Shown one piece after another: positions 35,757-47,806 of a DNA stretch of 64,000 bases (position 1 is its first letter; each line of letters opens with the position of its first letter). The DNA is from Pyrrhoderma lamaoense (lineage: Eukaryota > Basidiomycota > Agaricomycetes > Hymenochaetales > Hymenochaetaceae). A program made the translations under genes and the position numbers. The notes under the pieces were generated by a model. The model was not told the DNA's origin, did not search any database, and saw nothing but the letters and a program-made list of their open reading frames with translations. The stretch lies in the NCBI GenBank assembly GCA_002794735.1, contig NBAZ01000016.1, positions 496,001-560,000 on the forward strand, given 5' to 3'.

Positions 35757-36860
35757 CTATCTTGCTCTCGATTGCTGTTTTCGTTGCTGTGGCTTGTGTT
35801 TTGGCAGCTGCTTTCTGCGGATTCTAAACTCATTGAGCATAGGGTTCACGTATGTTTTAAATAGGATCATGTGAGTTTTGTAGGAGCTATTCCAGTGATC
35901 CTTACGTGCATAAATAGTATCTGAGAAGCATTCTATCTTCTCTATATTTTCTACACTAAAGCCATCTTCATTGTGCAATGACTGAACATGCACAGTGATG
36001 TCCCCCGCAATTCCTTGCAGAGTTGCAATTTTTGATTCGACAAACTTCTTTTCTTTGTCTTGGCTCTCTCTCATACGCTTTGATATACTACTTTCTCCTG
36101 ATATAGGAGGCCCCGCCGTGATTCTCTGAAGGTGAAATTTGTAGCACATCAATTTCAATTCCACTTCTACCATAAGCTCAAGAACGTTCATCAAGATCGT
36201 AGCCTTTTTACGGATCATCCCTGGACCATCCTTCATCGCTACTATCTTGCAACCGAGTTGATCTAGTAAGAATACCGTAATCTCGTTCATATCAAGCATA
36301 TGTTTACAAGAATCTGCTCCCATCGTATACTCCCGTTTTTTCTGCGTAATTTTCATCAGCTGAAATGTAGATTTGAATTTTGCACCCGAAAATTTGATCA
36401 ATGCCAAGCCAAACCTTATCCGTGATTTGTCTATTGCTTTTACCAACTGATAGTTATCTGCTCCTGCCTTATTTCTGTTCAGGAGCTCGTCTATTTCAAA
36501 ATGTTGGATTCTTCCAGCTTGTTGCTTGTAACTCTTCCGAAGCGTGGCGCTCCACTGGTAGAACTCTTCAAAAACTGTTGCAACGTCGAATATAGCTTCG
36601 TCGCTATTTCTAGCTGCTTGATCATCTTGAGTCGTAGCAGTCCCTGCAGTTCCGCATGGAGTCGTCGCCGGAATAGCTCTCTCACGTTGTAGAGATCGTA
36701 TAGGGCATGGTTGTCGTAGGTCGTTGGACCATGATCCCCGCCTTCTAGTGATTGTGTTCCCTGCAACAGTGCTCGTAGCTGCTACGTTATTTCTCTCAGA
36801 ACGAAGCGTTCTCGTACTGATTAAAGACATCGTACTTACGGACAATACTGAAGCTATCAA
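35757..36860 (-). CDS. Coiled-coil protein C, unrecognised
   Basis: A single exon of 367 residues. The first about 80 are Ser/Thr/Arg-rich, the remainder helical and charged (ATVFEEFYQWSATLRKSYKQ..., ILMNVLELMVEVELKLMCYK), and the C-terminus is basic (KHKPQQRKQQSRAR). There is no signal peptide or clear transmembrane segment. Its architecture (disordered N-terminus then a long helical part with a central hydrophobic helix) parallels proteins A and B, but residue similarity is weak, so relationship is a suggestion only. Its last about 65 coding bases lie inside the right repeat arm. The frame is clean throughout. Confidence 0.55.
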   Translation of the reverse strand: MIASVLSVSTMSLISTRTLRSERNNVAATSTVAGNTITRRRGSWSNDLRQPCPIRSLQRERAIPATTPCGTAGTATTQDDQAARNSDEAIFDVATVFEEFYQWSATLRKSYKQQAGRIQHFEIDELLNRNKAGADNYQLVKAIDKSRIRFGLALIKFSGAKFKSTFQLMKITQKKREYTMGADSCKHMLDMNEITVFLLDQLGCKIVAMKDGPGMIRKKATILMNVLELMVEVELKLMCYKFHLQRITAGPPISGESSISKRMRESQDKEKKFVESKIATLQGIAGDITVHVQSLHNEDGFSVENIEKIECFSDTIYARKDHWNSSYKTHMILFKTYVNPMLNEFRIRRKQLPKHKPQQRKQQSRAR

Positions 36861-39251
36861 TACGGCTTTTTAATGTCGAACTTAGAGCAAGGCGCAAAAA
36901 TGGTATAGTTGCACCAGTAGTTTGCTGATTTATACAGGAACCGTTGCACATGCAGTGCATAGCGTCATATCAATGCGATGCATTCGATTTGAAAGATACG
37001 TTATAACATTATCTTCACTTTGCTGCTAAACTTCCTGATGCCATACGTGATGCGCGCTGTGAAATCATGCTGTGTGATTAACTAACCACTAGTATTAAAA
37101 AGTTTCGTATCCTTATATAACCGTTTGCAATTTTTTGAAGCCCGTTTATCATGGATCAATTTGCAGCCTTCGTAGATAGTTGAGCACTGACGAATTGATA
37201 CGGATTTTTCTAGCTATCGGGTCTAAGAATATCAGATCACTGAAGTTATGCAAATTTTTTACTACTCCTTCCAGTCTTTCATCTTCCCGAAACTCACATA
37301 TTATCGGTTTCCTTGTCTACTAAGCTTCTAGTTTCCTCAGTACTAACTCTATAATGTCATCTATACATATCAGGGTATCTGAGACACCCGAACTCTTGAT
37401 TGATTTAGCACGCACATAATACTAGTCTATTCGCTCCGGTTACAGTCAACGGCACATGTTCGGCGGTGCATGTTCTGCTACCCCTTCCCCCAGTTTCAAG
37501 ATGGATATATGACGATACTTCAATGGTAGCATAAGTTAGTATCCAATCATTTATAATTGTGATCTCTATAGCTTACTTTGTTCTTTTTCCATATCGTAGG
37601 TATATGTGTATAGCTAGGCTAAAATATCATATTTCTGGCGCATATTGTACTTGTGCATAGCTTACACACTAGAAAACTCAATAAAAGCGAGTTGATAGAA
37701 AGTCCTAGCGGCTTAATATATCATATACGAGTTATCAGACGGGGTTGTATTTGCACCAACATCTTGGTAAGTTAGCACGGTTTAAGTCTTTTCTGACTAG
37801 CAGTTACGAGAGAGCTACTTGATTTTTACTTTGATGACGTGATGCTATAATCAAAATGGATGTCTGTACATGTATCATTGAGTCCCCTTCTTATACTTCT
37901 AACTTCCTTCTTGCATTTTACAGACATCCTCTCTACGGACAACTTCTGAGTTTAGACTAACCTGTGCTCAGTCTTCGACTATCAATAGAGTCTTGGTCTT
38001 GAAAGCATTGGATCCTATGATGATATCTTACACATGTAGATGTACTCCAAAGAAAAGCTGACCGGGAACGCTACCTTCTCTTCAAACCCCCCTCTACAGA
38101 GCTATCTTCTGCGAGCTGTACATCCACAATAGTAAGCGCAATAATTAGTCTTGTGATAGTATGTACGATATTTTTATCGATACCTATCGCTAAGTCACGA
38201 TATCTTCAAGGTGTATCTTTATCTTATTTTGTATTGTTACCCTTCATGTACAGGAATTCCATAGACTATGAATTAATAAGCAAAGACTTTGGCCACCTCA
38301 TAGAGCAATTTATTGTTTTTCTTTGTCATATACTAAAAGCAGTTTGATGTCTTTGACTTCGCTACCTCTTGTAATTAATATAGATAGCTCCGCTCAAGCC
38401 TATCAATACCGGAACGTGATCGACAACATGAACGAAGTCCTTGATAGAAGAGTAGAAGAACTACTTCATCATATCGGTCAACCATTAAGCTACTGTATAC
38501 GCACGATGGGCCTTCAGTAAAGTGGTAGATACTATGAGCAGATTTGAGGAGGTGGAGTGACTTTCGTATAAGCTTGGGCTCACATTGTTGGGGCTTTATG
38601 CGTTGCTCTACCACTTAAAGTCAATCTAATCTCTTCTTTGGTTGAAGATTCTGTCATAGAGACATGGTAGTCAGTTAATTAATCGAGTATATTCGGCATA
38701 AATACGTATATATCAGTTGCTCAATTATGGTTGCACCGAGAAGAGGAGAAACCTTACATTATATACCACTATCGCTCGTACCTACTAACAAACAAGAGAA
38801 AACTACGGATGTTTGAGTGGAAAGGCTCACAGCACTAATATTCGTGGTCCTTTGCACTTTTCGACGGGTATAGAGGTCTATATATCAAGAATTCTGTGTC
38901 GCAGTGTGATTAGTTATCTGCTACAACGGGTATGTATCAATATATGACAGGAATACTCCAATGTGACAGGAAAAGAAAGCATGATACAAATCACCCGACC
39001 AGAAACCACATACATATTTGTATATATTTCTAATTCTTTAGTCCCTCACTAGTATTAATTCACGTAATGCACTCACACACTTTTCAAGACTCTGAGCTGC
39101 AGTTGTTAATTTCTCATCAATGATTCTACTAAGCTATCAAGCATCTCACTACTAGTCGTCATCTATATTTATGTGTAAATATTTCAGCCATAATTCCGAT
39201 CAGATATATACGTGCTCGTTGTTACACCGAATACTCTATTTAATCTCTTTA
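36861..39251. other. Gene-poor region
   Basis: About 2.4 kb with no gene I can support. Open frames at 38153-38347 and 38323-38520 are short, have no domain and no copy elsewhere in the window. Confidence 0.55.
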
Positions 39252-39701
39252 TTATGCGGCCATGGTTCGCCTCAGAGCGTAAAGGACATGGTTCTTCTGA
39301 TGAACATCATCGAGGCCGAGAACAGCAAAATATACGCGAATGGCTTCTTCCGCAGCCGTAACAAGTTTAAACCGAATTCGGCGGTTCTCGGCAACTAGCT
39401 CATATGAGTGGTACCCTAACCGAACCAAAGATCCTCCGTCCAAAATAGTGAAGAAAAAACCAATATTACTCACGAAGGTCATCTTATCCTTGCTCTAGAC
39501 CCAGAACTCGCGTTTCATCCCTGGATGTTCTTGTAATTGCTCACTTTTTGTATGATTGTCATCTTCGGAGTTTACTTCGATGTGATCATGTACAGCTTCT
39601 TTTGTTCGCGCTCTGGTACGCGAAGTATCGCGTATAGTTAAGGAATATTCAAGCGAGCCTCCAGAAAGTTTGATTTTCTCGCTTGCATTTTGTCGGATCA
39701 C
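39252..39701 (-). pseudogene. Possible small gene with one in-frame TAG
   Basis: Two consecutive open frames in the same phase (39495-39701 and 39252-39482) are separated by a single TAG at 39495-39497. Together they would give about 150 residues. The first half is acidic and hydrophilic (HIEVNSEDDNHTKSEQ); the second contains AENRRIRFKLVTAAEEAIRVY. Nothing is recognised. It could be a gene with one nonsense change, two unrelated frames, or chance. Confidence 0.25.
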
Positions 39702-39843
39702 GTCTCAAAAAGACATGCTCAAACAAAATTTTGCTTGTATAAAGCAAGATGGAAAAGCAAAACGAGCGACACATCCCCAGCTAGACTTAGTGAATCTCTA
39801 AACCCTTCCAATCTTTTAGACCCACACTCCTTTCTTCAGGAAA

Positions 39844-40865
39844 ATGCGTGCTTTCAGTTTCCTTTCATTAGCCGCAGCTACTATTACAGGTGTTCTTGCT
39901 GCACCTGTGTGTGATCCTATTACCTCGACAATAAGTACGATTTACTCGACTTCGTACATAACCTCTTATGTTACTTCGACAACGTCTTTGGCCACTACGA
40001 TCTCTTCTGCTACAACGATCTCCTCTGCTACAACGTTATCTTCAGCAACAACTCTCACTTTGTCTTCAGCAACAACTTTGACACCTGAGACGACGTTTTC
40101 AACATCTTGCACTGCCGATGCATCTTCAGTAGATACCTCCGTACCTGCTGTACCGACCACCAGTGTCCCGTCTGTCCCGACCACTACTAGTGTTCCGGCC
40201 GTACCAACTACCAGTGTCCCTGCAGTGAGCTCCGTTCCTGCTACGACTACAACTTCTTCTGTAGTTCCCACTGCTTCTTCTGGCTCCGATAAATGCTCAT
40301 CGATTTTGACTGAAGTAATCGTTGAGGTACAAGTACATGTAGATGTGCTTAGTGAGTTTTTCAAGACAAACAACTCACTTTCATTAAATTAATGAATGAT
40401 TCTCTCTTGTAGACTCTCTCACCGTTGATACTGTCACAACAGAGACCTTGACAACAGAGCTGACTGCCATTGTTGATATCATTGTCTCTGCTACGGCTGA
40501 TATCAAGGCACTTATTGGTCTCGATATTGAGATTGATGTTACTGTCGTTGTAAAGCTTGTCGCTCAACTCCTTACTGTAAGTATTAGTTGTCTTTTTTGG
40601 GTAATTCTTATATGCTAACCACCACTGTCTACAGATCATCATTGGTGCTCTCACATTCGTGCTTTCATTGCTTTCCGATGTTCAAGTACTGCTTGACGTG
40701 ATTGTATCGGTTTCCCTCGGGTCGTGCTTATGTTCATTGATTTCCGTGCTTATTTCTCTTGTTGATGGACTCCTCATCGCCTTAATCCCTCTTGTATTGT
40801 CTCTCGCTGGATCGCTTGTTACTCTCGGCCTTAATACCGTTGGATCCTTGCTCACTATTCTCTAA
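39844..40865 (+). CDS. Small secreted hydrophobic protein with mucin-like insert (SSP-3)
   Basis: Exons 39844-40351, 40413-40576 and 40635-40865 form an intact frame. The signal peptide MRAFSFLSLAAATITGVLA is followed by about 130 residues of Ser/Thr-rich repeats (SSATT units, then VPAVPTTS units), likely O-glycosylated. Next is CSSILTEVIVEVQVHVDVL, exon 2 with VTTETLTTELTAIVDIIVSA and SATADIKALIGL, and a very hydrophobic exon 3 ending GSLVTLGLNTVGSLLTIL. The SSP core (exon 1 end to exon 3) matches SSP-1 and SSP-4, and the repeat insert is unique to this copy. A TATAAA-like motif lies near 39738. It is probably secreted and associated with cell wall or membrane; function unknown. Confidence 0.82.
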
Positions 40866-41675
40866 AAGTCCAGTTTCTTTTAATGACTTTGCATTTCATT
40901 TGAGCTCAGGGCGCATATGTTACTCTTAGATACCATTCTTAATAGATACCATTAAGATCAGTTCCTTGGGCTCAAATTATGTATAGCTTTTGTCGTGGAC
41001 TTCATGTAGTGCTTTGACTTATAAGTAACGTTAATCGTAATATATCTGTCTGCAGTATTGATGTGAATAATGACGGTAGTATTGCTTGATTTTCGACATT
41101 AAAAATTCGAGGTTGGTATATTTTGTGAGGAGTCTGATAATATATAGCTGTGCGAAATTAAGGACGCTGGGGCTTATTCTTCAGTATAAACTGAATTACT
41201 GATCGGTTCATTGGGATCTTTTATGATCAACGTGCTGGATATTCTTTCGCAAACAAGCAATGTCTTCAAAAATTCACAATGCTCAGAGAACAAACTAACC
41301 TGTTGCTTGCGACATCGAAAAGGAGATATAAACTCTAAGAAGAGCTCATTTTGGAGATTTTTCTGTATCCAAGAGATTTATTAGCTTCTAGAGGAGAAAG
41401 TACCGAGAAAGTATTAGCCGATGGAGAATGTTGGTGCCCTTAACTAACCACCCGTATGCGCACGCGCAATATGCGTTCGGTCAGCTAAGTCTCGCACTCC
41501 AGATTATCTCACATATCATGCTAGCTTCTCAAGGTAGATTTGGGCTGGCTAGCCCTTTCTTTAGTACTAGATGAATGCATATCCATTCTTGAATATGTTC
41601 ATATAATACAGTGGACGTATCTAATCATTTCCTGAAAAGAAAATTGAAATTGAAATTATACCGTATCAGCGACAT
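40866..41675. other. Convergent intergenic, SSP-3 / two-module membrane gene
   Basis: About 800 bp without a supported gene. Confidence 0.55.
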
Positions 41676-44600
41676 TTATCCACTAATATCATGAAAAATA
41701 TCTTCTTTGCTCTTCTCCTTCAAGGTACCCATGATAGTTTCGAGCGTGAATGGTGTAACCGCTGGAGTTCCTGGACGTTCAAGATAGCACAAAAAGATTA
41801 GTAAAGCTATAACCACAGCCATTGAAACGACCGTCAGTGCCCACTGAAACCAACTGCACACCAACTGCTCGACTTCATTCATACGCCTCGCAGATACAAC
41901 CGTATTGTTGAGTGATCCGTCAAGATACAAGTTTGAACCCAAAGTCGTTGTAAGCCAATTTAGAGTTGAAGAAATGTTAGACAACAGTTGAGGTTTGACT
42001 GCTCCGATATCATCCTTAGACGGCTCGAAAACTAGCTCAAAGGCTGTGCTACTGATAACCTGTGACCCAAGTGCCGTGACATTAGCGTATATGCCATCGT
42101 CTGATATATATGATAACATTGTTTCTAGCATTACAGTTGCCGAGTTTGGATCCAAGTTTCCTATCAATGGCCTTGAGTCCTGGGATGTATTGACGAAGAA
42201 ATTTTGACCCTTTGTTAGCACGTCAGCTGTTCTAAACTGCATATGGGGGTCACAGAACAAAACACTCAGAGTAGTAGACCAAGAAGGATTGTATCTGGTA
42301 ACAAAAGAGTCAAAAGCGATCCAACCACTTTCATTATATGTTTTACGGGAATCAGGGATAGAAGACAGGTCTATGGCGGGAAGAACGTCTCCCCCTGCCA
42401 CAAGCCATGCCAAAGAGCCGAACATGGAGCCTCCCCCTTCTGAAGACGTAAGTTTCATTATCCCTGATTATTAAAGTGGTCACCATCACATTGATAGTAG
42501 AAATACGAGAAAGCTTACCATTGCATAGTATACAGCTTACTGTTAAGTTATATGACTTCGGGCTACCATCAATAGTAATGATGACATTCCACTCGCTCAT
42601 ATTAAATTCATCGTCTTCTGGAAGACTTATGAGTGATGGGGCTGCCCACTGGCATTCGTAGTCATAGCTGATCGCGTCGGATGTATAAGCTAAGCTGTCC
42701 GAAAGCAATATAGGCAATGGCAGACCAACAAGTGTATTATTTGTATTGATTTTCTATAAGGATGTATTAGCTCCTTTAAAATTGGAATATCAGTTTAATA
42801 CAACACTACTAACATAGCCTAGGGTAGCGTGCTTGATCATTTCAAGATAGGAGAAGCGAATGGACTTTTGTAAGAAGAAGTAATCTGTTCTAACATTCAC
42901 CGGGAGCGTTCCCACTGAAATAGGTTCGTTCGTAAAAGTGGTAACAACGCCAACGGTGACTGCTCCTGGAGCAACGACTTTCAGAACCAAGAGAGACATT
43001 GAGACAACAAACGCCATTTTAAACCTTCGACTGGCTTTATTGCGGAAAAAATGTTGGAATTGATCATATAGTCCAGATGTGAGGGTGGAAACAGTATCTG
43101 CAACATAGAGTCTCTCGCCCGAGGCGAGTAGATACTCGAATTCCCCAGAGAAAGTTTCCAGGAATATGGCGGCAATCGGTAGTGCAGTAAAGGCCTGCCA
43201 GATGATTGCAAGCTCCGAGAGGATGGATTGTATAGTGAGACTATTAGATTCTGAATGATAGGATGTTTGCATAAGCATCGTATCAAATGACGATGTTCGT
43301 AAGGACCAAAATTGAGTTGCAAAGCCAAGAACTATCCAAGCTATCTCTAACAAGAAAAATGCAAGAATACGTATGATACGACCATTTCTTGATAAAGTAC
43401 CAGTGAGGTCAGGATCAGGTATGGAAGAAAGAGGTAAAGGGCCTAATAAAGTGGCACGTTCGTCGCAATAAGAATCATTTGATAGTACAGCTGCTATTCC
43501 TGCTACAGATAAAGGAAACATGTACTCTGGGCTACGATAATTGAGGAAGATGAGGGTTGCCGTTAGCGCAATTATCGATAAACATACTATAGAGGTGACT
43601 AAGAATTTGACCCAGTCGATGTCGAACCTGTATATGTTCGTGGTTCTAATGGCTGATATATTCTTTGTCCCTAAAGTCCCATCAAGGAAGACGTTTTGAC
43701 CTATCAAAGTTGTAAACCAGTTGAGAGTATTTGATATATTGGCTAAGGTTTGCAGGCTAGACGATCCACCTGAATTAGATGGTGGAAGAAAGATGAACTC
43801 ATATCCCGTTTGGCTTAAGAATGCTTCAGAAAGCCCTGTCAGGTTCAGTAAGTTTGTGTCTTGGATCGCTACATTAAGTGACGTCCCTAACATTCGGGAA
43901 GTTTCATCTGGATCAAGAAAGTCACTAATAGCATAGCCTATCAGATTAGTATCCAAAGCGATTTCAGAATTGAATGCTCGCTGTCGCAAGTCAACATCAA
44001 CGATACCAAACTCCATATGTGGATCGCAGAACAAAATTGATGCAATTGTGGAGTCGACTTCTGATTCTGTCCAACCATCCTCATTGAAAGTTCGGTTTGT
44101 CTCGGGAATAGAGGAAAGGTCCAATGGGGAAGAAGAATTGCCTCCTGCGATGAATAGTGCGAAGCTTCCATTATTTGACCCGGGGCCGGAAGTGAGTACC
44201 AATGAAAGCAAGTCTTGTGATAATGCAGTAGTAAGTTAATGAAGGTGAGTATATGAGTTCAGGAGTACGTACTCTTATTTACCGCTGAAGAAGAATCAGG
44301 GTCTTGTATTCCAATAACATCCGGTCCAATATGTATAATATCTTCAATGCCTGTCACTCTATCTTGACTTAATGGAGCAATCCACTTGCACTCGAAGTCG
44401 TATGCCACGGCAAGTGTTTGATAGGTAAGATGCTCTGATATCACAGCATGAGAGGTGACCCCAAATAGAGTATTGTTTGTGTTCGAAACCTAGTATATAG
44501 TCAGAACGAATAAGATTGTATCAGATGATTATATTCTTGTACTGACAAAACTTATGACTGAGCGATCGGACTTCAAGGAGTCAACGAGATACGCTGCTGT

Positions 44601-45326
44601 AAGTAGTAGTTCTCTCCGATTAGATGAATCGTTTGCATTCAAACTCTCATTGAACGAGATGTAGGTTCGATTACTGGGTAAAATTCCAATGGGAAGTAAG
44701 ATGTTTGAAGGTTGAGAGTAACTAGAAATAATAATGGATCCGGGAGCGATTACCTGTGAAAGAATCACTAGGGTTGAGACGACAAATGCTGTTCTATATC
44801 TCCAGCTCGAGTGGCTGCTGAAGGTGTGTGACATCCAGTTGAGATATCCTGAAGTAATAGTTGAGACGCTATTTACTAGTTTATAGTCTTGTTTATCGTG
44901 GTTCGAATGGGTAAGAATATATAGCCATTCACAGGAGAAAGCTTCAAGTATGATATTGGTGATGGGGATGATTGCTATTATTTGCCATAATATGGCGAAA
45001 GCAGAAAGGGTGGATTTGAACAGAGTAATTCGAGAGATAGTGATTCCTAACATTTGTAGAGTAGTATCTGAGGATATTTGTATAACGTGGTTATGTATAA
45101 TGAGTGCTAGTATAAGCCATAGAACCTCGAGAATCGAGAAAGCCAGTAGATAGAAGAGGCGTGTACTTGTGGTACGATGAAGAAATATTTTACTTTCATG
45201 TTTCGGCTGCAAAGAAAAAAATAGGTTAAGAAAGGTGTCTTTTGAGTAAAAGGCATGTCTTACTTCACTTTCATACGGATGTTTTTCATCTTGGTCTATA
45301 GTAAAGAATACATAGTCAGACGCCAT
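41676..45326 (-). CDS. Multi-pass membrane protein built from two fused copies of one module
   Basis: About 1,100 residues in several exons. Module 1 (about 45326-43550) runs from cytosolic N-terminus MASDYVFFTIDQDEK to helices (YLLAFSILEVLWLILALII, LSAFAILWQIIAIIPITNI), then VSTITSGYLNWMSHTF, FVVSTLVILSQVIAPGSIII, then an extracellular N-glycosylation-rich domain (DYECxW-type FECKWIAP, GGNSSSPLDLSSIPE, ILFCDPHMEF, LANISNTLNWFTTLIG) and one helix. Module 2 (about 43550-41676) repeats the order: AFFLLEIAWIVLGFATQFWS, ELAIIWQAFTALPIAAIF, VSTLTSGLYDQFQHFF, YECQWAAP, AIDLSSIPDS, VLFCDPHMQF, SNISSTLNWLTTTLG, helix. The joining region sits inside one uninterrupted exon, which argues for a true fusion. 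I know similar single-module Agaricomycete membrane proteins of unknown function. One intron (57 nt, near 45200-45260) is stopless and a multiple of three. Confidence 0.75.
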
Positions 45327-46072
45327 GCTAACGCAATGATTGTGAAGTCTCTGTTATGGTATTCGAGTTGCCTGGTGAATATGTATGGATTAGAGTAAAT
45401 TGAAGCAAAACTCTCAAAGTTGCAAAGCTGATATATGCACATGTACAGACCTAGTGAGCTACCTTATCTCGGCGATCAAGGATAGTGTTTATCACGTAGT
45501 CAATGTCCCTTGATGGCCATTTCATGGGGATATGGCTCCGATAACATATTTTGTTCTGAATTTCTCATGATTAACACTAGTTCCAGGACCATGAGGTAAA
45601 AACAACTCACGAAGTATTTGCTAAATTTCTGAAATGGTCATGAGAACTCATAGAATTTGTACTAAAATCCGGGCTATTCGGGTCCATAAGTTGATAGCAA
45701 TTACTCCGCAAGTCCGCATTACCCCATTTTGTCTAACCAACACTTGCAAAAGACCTAATCAGATCAGATCATTCAATTGAATCATTAAAAGTAAAATTGA
45801 AGTTGTCATCAAAGCAAGTAACAGATTGAAGGATACGTCAGCAACAATAGAGACCAAGAAGTATCGCAATCGCTATGAAAAATCCTGCAATAAGGCAGTC
45901 CTTTTCCTAACTCGCTAGATATCACATGCCAAGTAAAAAAACAGCCACTCAGTATGCCAAAGTCCGAATGTACTGATCATAGCTACAACTCAATTATCCA
46001 TCAAGATCTTTTAAAAATCCTTTTATTAATGGTATATCTTATTTCATAAGAACAGATAGGCTATTAACTAGA
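45327..46072. other. Intergenic, membrane gene to SSP-4
   Basis: About 750 bp, no supported gene. It includes the promoter of the two-module gene (read leftwards). Confidence 0.55.
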
Positions 46073-46850
46073 TTATAGGATTGTAAGGAGGGTTCCAACA
46101 ACTGTAAGTTTCAAGGAAACAAGGACGGAAACAAGGGAAACGACAAGGGGGACAAGCACGACGAGAAGGCCATCGACTACAAGAATGACTGCACTTATAA
46201 GCCCGCAGAGGCAGTCTCCAAATGCAACAGAAACAATAACATCAAGCAAAATCTTGACATCAGCGACGATACTCAGAACGAAGGAAAGAGCACCACAGAG
46301 AGCCTAAAAAAACAAATTGAGGGATGTATAATGTGTAACATTGCAATACCACTCACAATAAGGATTTCAGCTACAAGCTTAGCACAAACATTCACATCGC
46401 ACGAGATACCGAGACCTACAAGAGCCTTGATGGAGGCAGTAGCGGAGACAATAACATTAACAATGGCCGTAAGATGAATCGTGATCGTATCCTTAGTGGC
46501 AGTCTCAGCGGAGAGGGCGTCTAGATACATGTCAAAGGTAAGTTATTCATGTGGCAAAAATCATTTATTAGCGACTTACTAAGGGCATCAATATGGACCC
46601 CAAGATTGACCTTTAGATCAGTCAGGATGGAGGCACATTCGTCGAGACCACGAATGGCGACGCCGGCATGAGCCTTTGCCTTTGCATCAACGTCGACAAG
46701 ACGAGGATAGAGGCTAACATCACGAGCATGTATGTGTGCTTTCGCAGCAACATCAACGTCTGCCTTCACTGGTGAAGGAGCAGCAAAGACAACAGGAGAA
46801 AGGAAAGAGGCAGCAGCAGCGACTACTGAGAAGATCCCGAAAGCACGCAT
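46073..46850 (-). CDS. Small secreted hydrophobic protein (SSP-4)
   Basis: Three exons, intact frame, about 210 residues. The signal peptide MRAFGIFSVVAAAASFLSPV ends VFAAPSP. It is followed by DVDAKAKAHAGVAIRGLDEC, then SILTDLKVNLGVHIDAL. Exon 2 has SAETATKDTITIHLTAIVNV and SATASIKALVGL; exon 3 has GALSFVLSIVADVKILLDVI, then DCLCGLISAVILVVDGLL and a final hydrophobic stretch ending VVGTLLTIL. It shares intron positions with SSP-1 and SSP-3, and DVDAKAKA with SSP-1. An ACGTC-containing stretch (GCGACGTCGTCGGG) lies about 220 bp upstream. Function unknown; secreted or membrane-bound. Confidence 0.82.
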
Positions 46851-47806
46851 GACAAATGTAGAAAAGAGGGTATTGAGTTAAAGAGTGTAGAAGGTCAGAG
46901 TATTGGAAGGGAAGAACAAGCTAAGCTGGTTGCAAGACTTGGAGGTCCGATGGGGTAAACTGGTAAATTCAGTATCATTTATATATATTTTTTGGCAGTG
47001 TCCAACGGATGGATAAAAGTTATGTACTTTTCAGAGGTTCTCGCCTGGAAGGTAAAAAAAAGCAAGCGACGTCGTCGGGTCCGGGGAACTATCATTGTGG
47101 AATGAGGTATTTGCATGCCGCTCTTCCAAGCAGCTAGTTGTATTCTATAGATTCAAGCTTTGGCTTCTGGAACTATTCGGAGGTCAAGGATATCTTGGAT
47201 TTCCGTGTAAGGATGAATGAAAAGGGATGCATTGGCAAGGCGGACGGATATGCGAGCAGAATTGACTCGTAAGAAAATTGAAGTTTGAAACACATCGCTT
47301 CTTCAGACTACTTCACGAGAGTCAAATTGTCTACGGAATCTTTTGTAATCTCGCCTCCGATAATCTAGGCCCTTCGATCAGTTCCATTATCGGAAGTTTT
47401 TCTTGTCCTATCTCAAATAAAGGATGAAAACGGAGCTTACTTTTTATGATGAATATACGTGATCCGAATTTAGAACAGACATTTGTGCATATACTTTGTT
47501 TTCTCCAAGAGAGCTGATTGAAAGGAGACGAATTACATCATATAACGGCAGGAATGGAATCTACAGAATTAAAAAGAGAAGAGCTCAATCTTACTAGAAC
47601 TAGAAGACGTTGATAAGGATAGGATTACACGTAAAATAATAGAACGAACTGTGTGATTTGTTACATGTACAAATTACTTATTACATAATACTTGTACTAG
47701 TAGTAGTAAAGATAAGTTCAGTATGTATCATTGTCACGGAACTGTCACAGCCCTACGGCTGGACAAATTTACCCTTTTCCACTTGCTCACTCCCTTGTCT
47801 CGCATC
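46851..47806. other. Divergent intergenic, SSP-4 / NAP1
   Basis: About 950 bp holding both promoters; no gene seen. Confidence 0.55.

Larger units (their letters stand above)
34645..35823. repeat. Right arm of 1.18-kb inverted duplication
   Basis: This is the inverse copy of 30582-31764. Its outer end overlaps the 3' end of gene C, which is intact here (QLPKHKPQQRKQQSRAR). The equivalent in the left arm has a stop, so this arm is probably the source of that segment. Confidence 0.92.
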
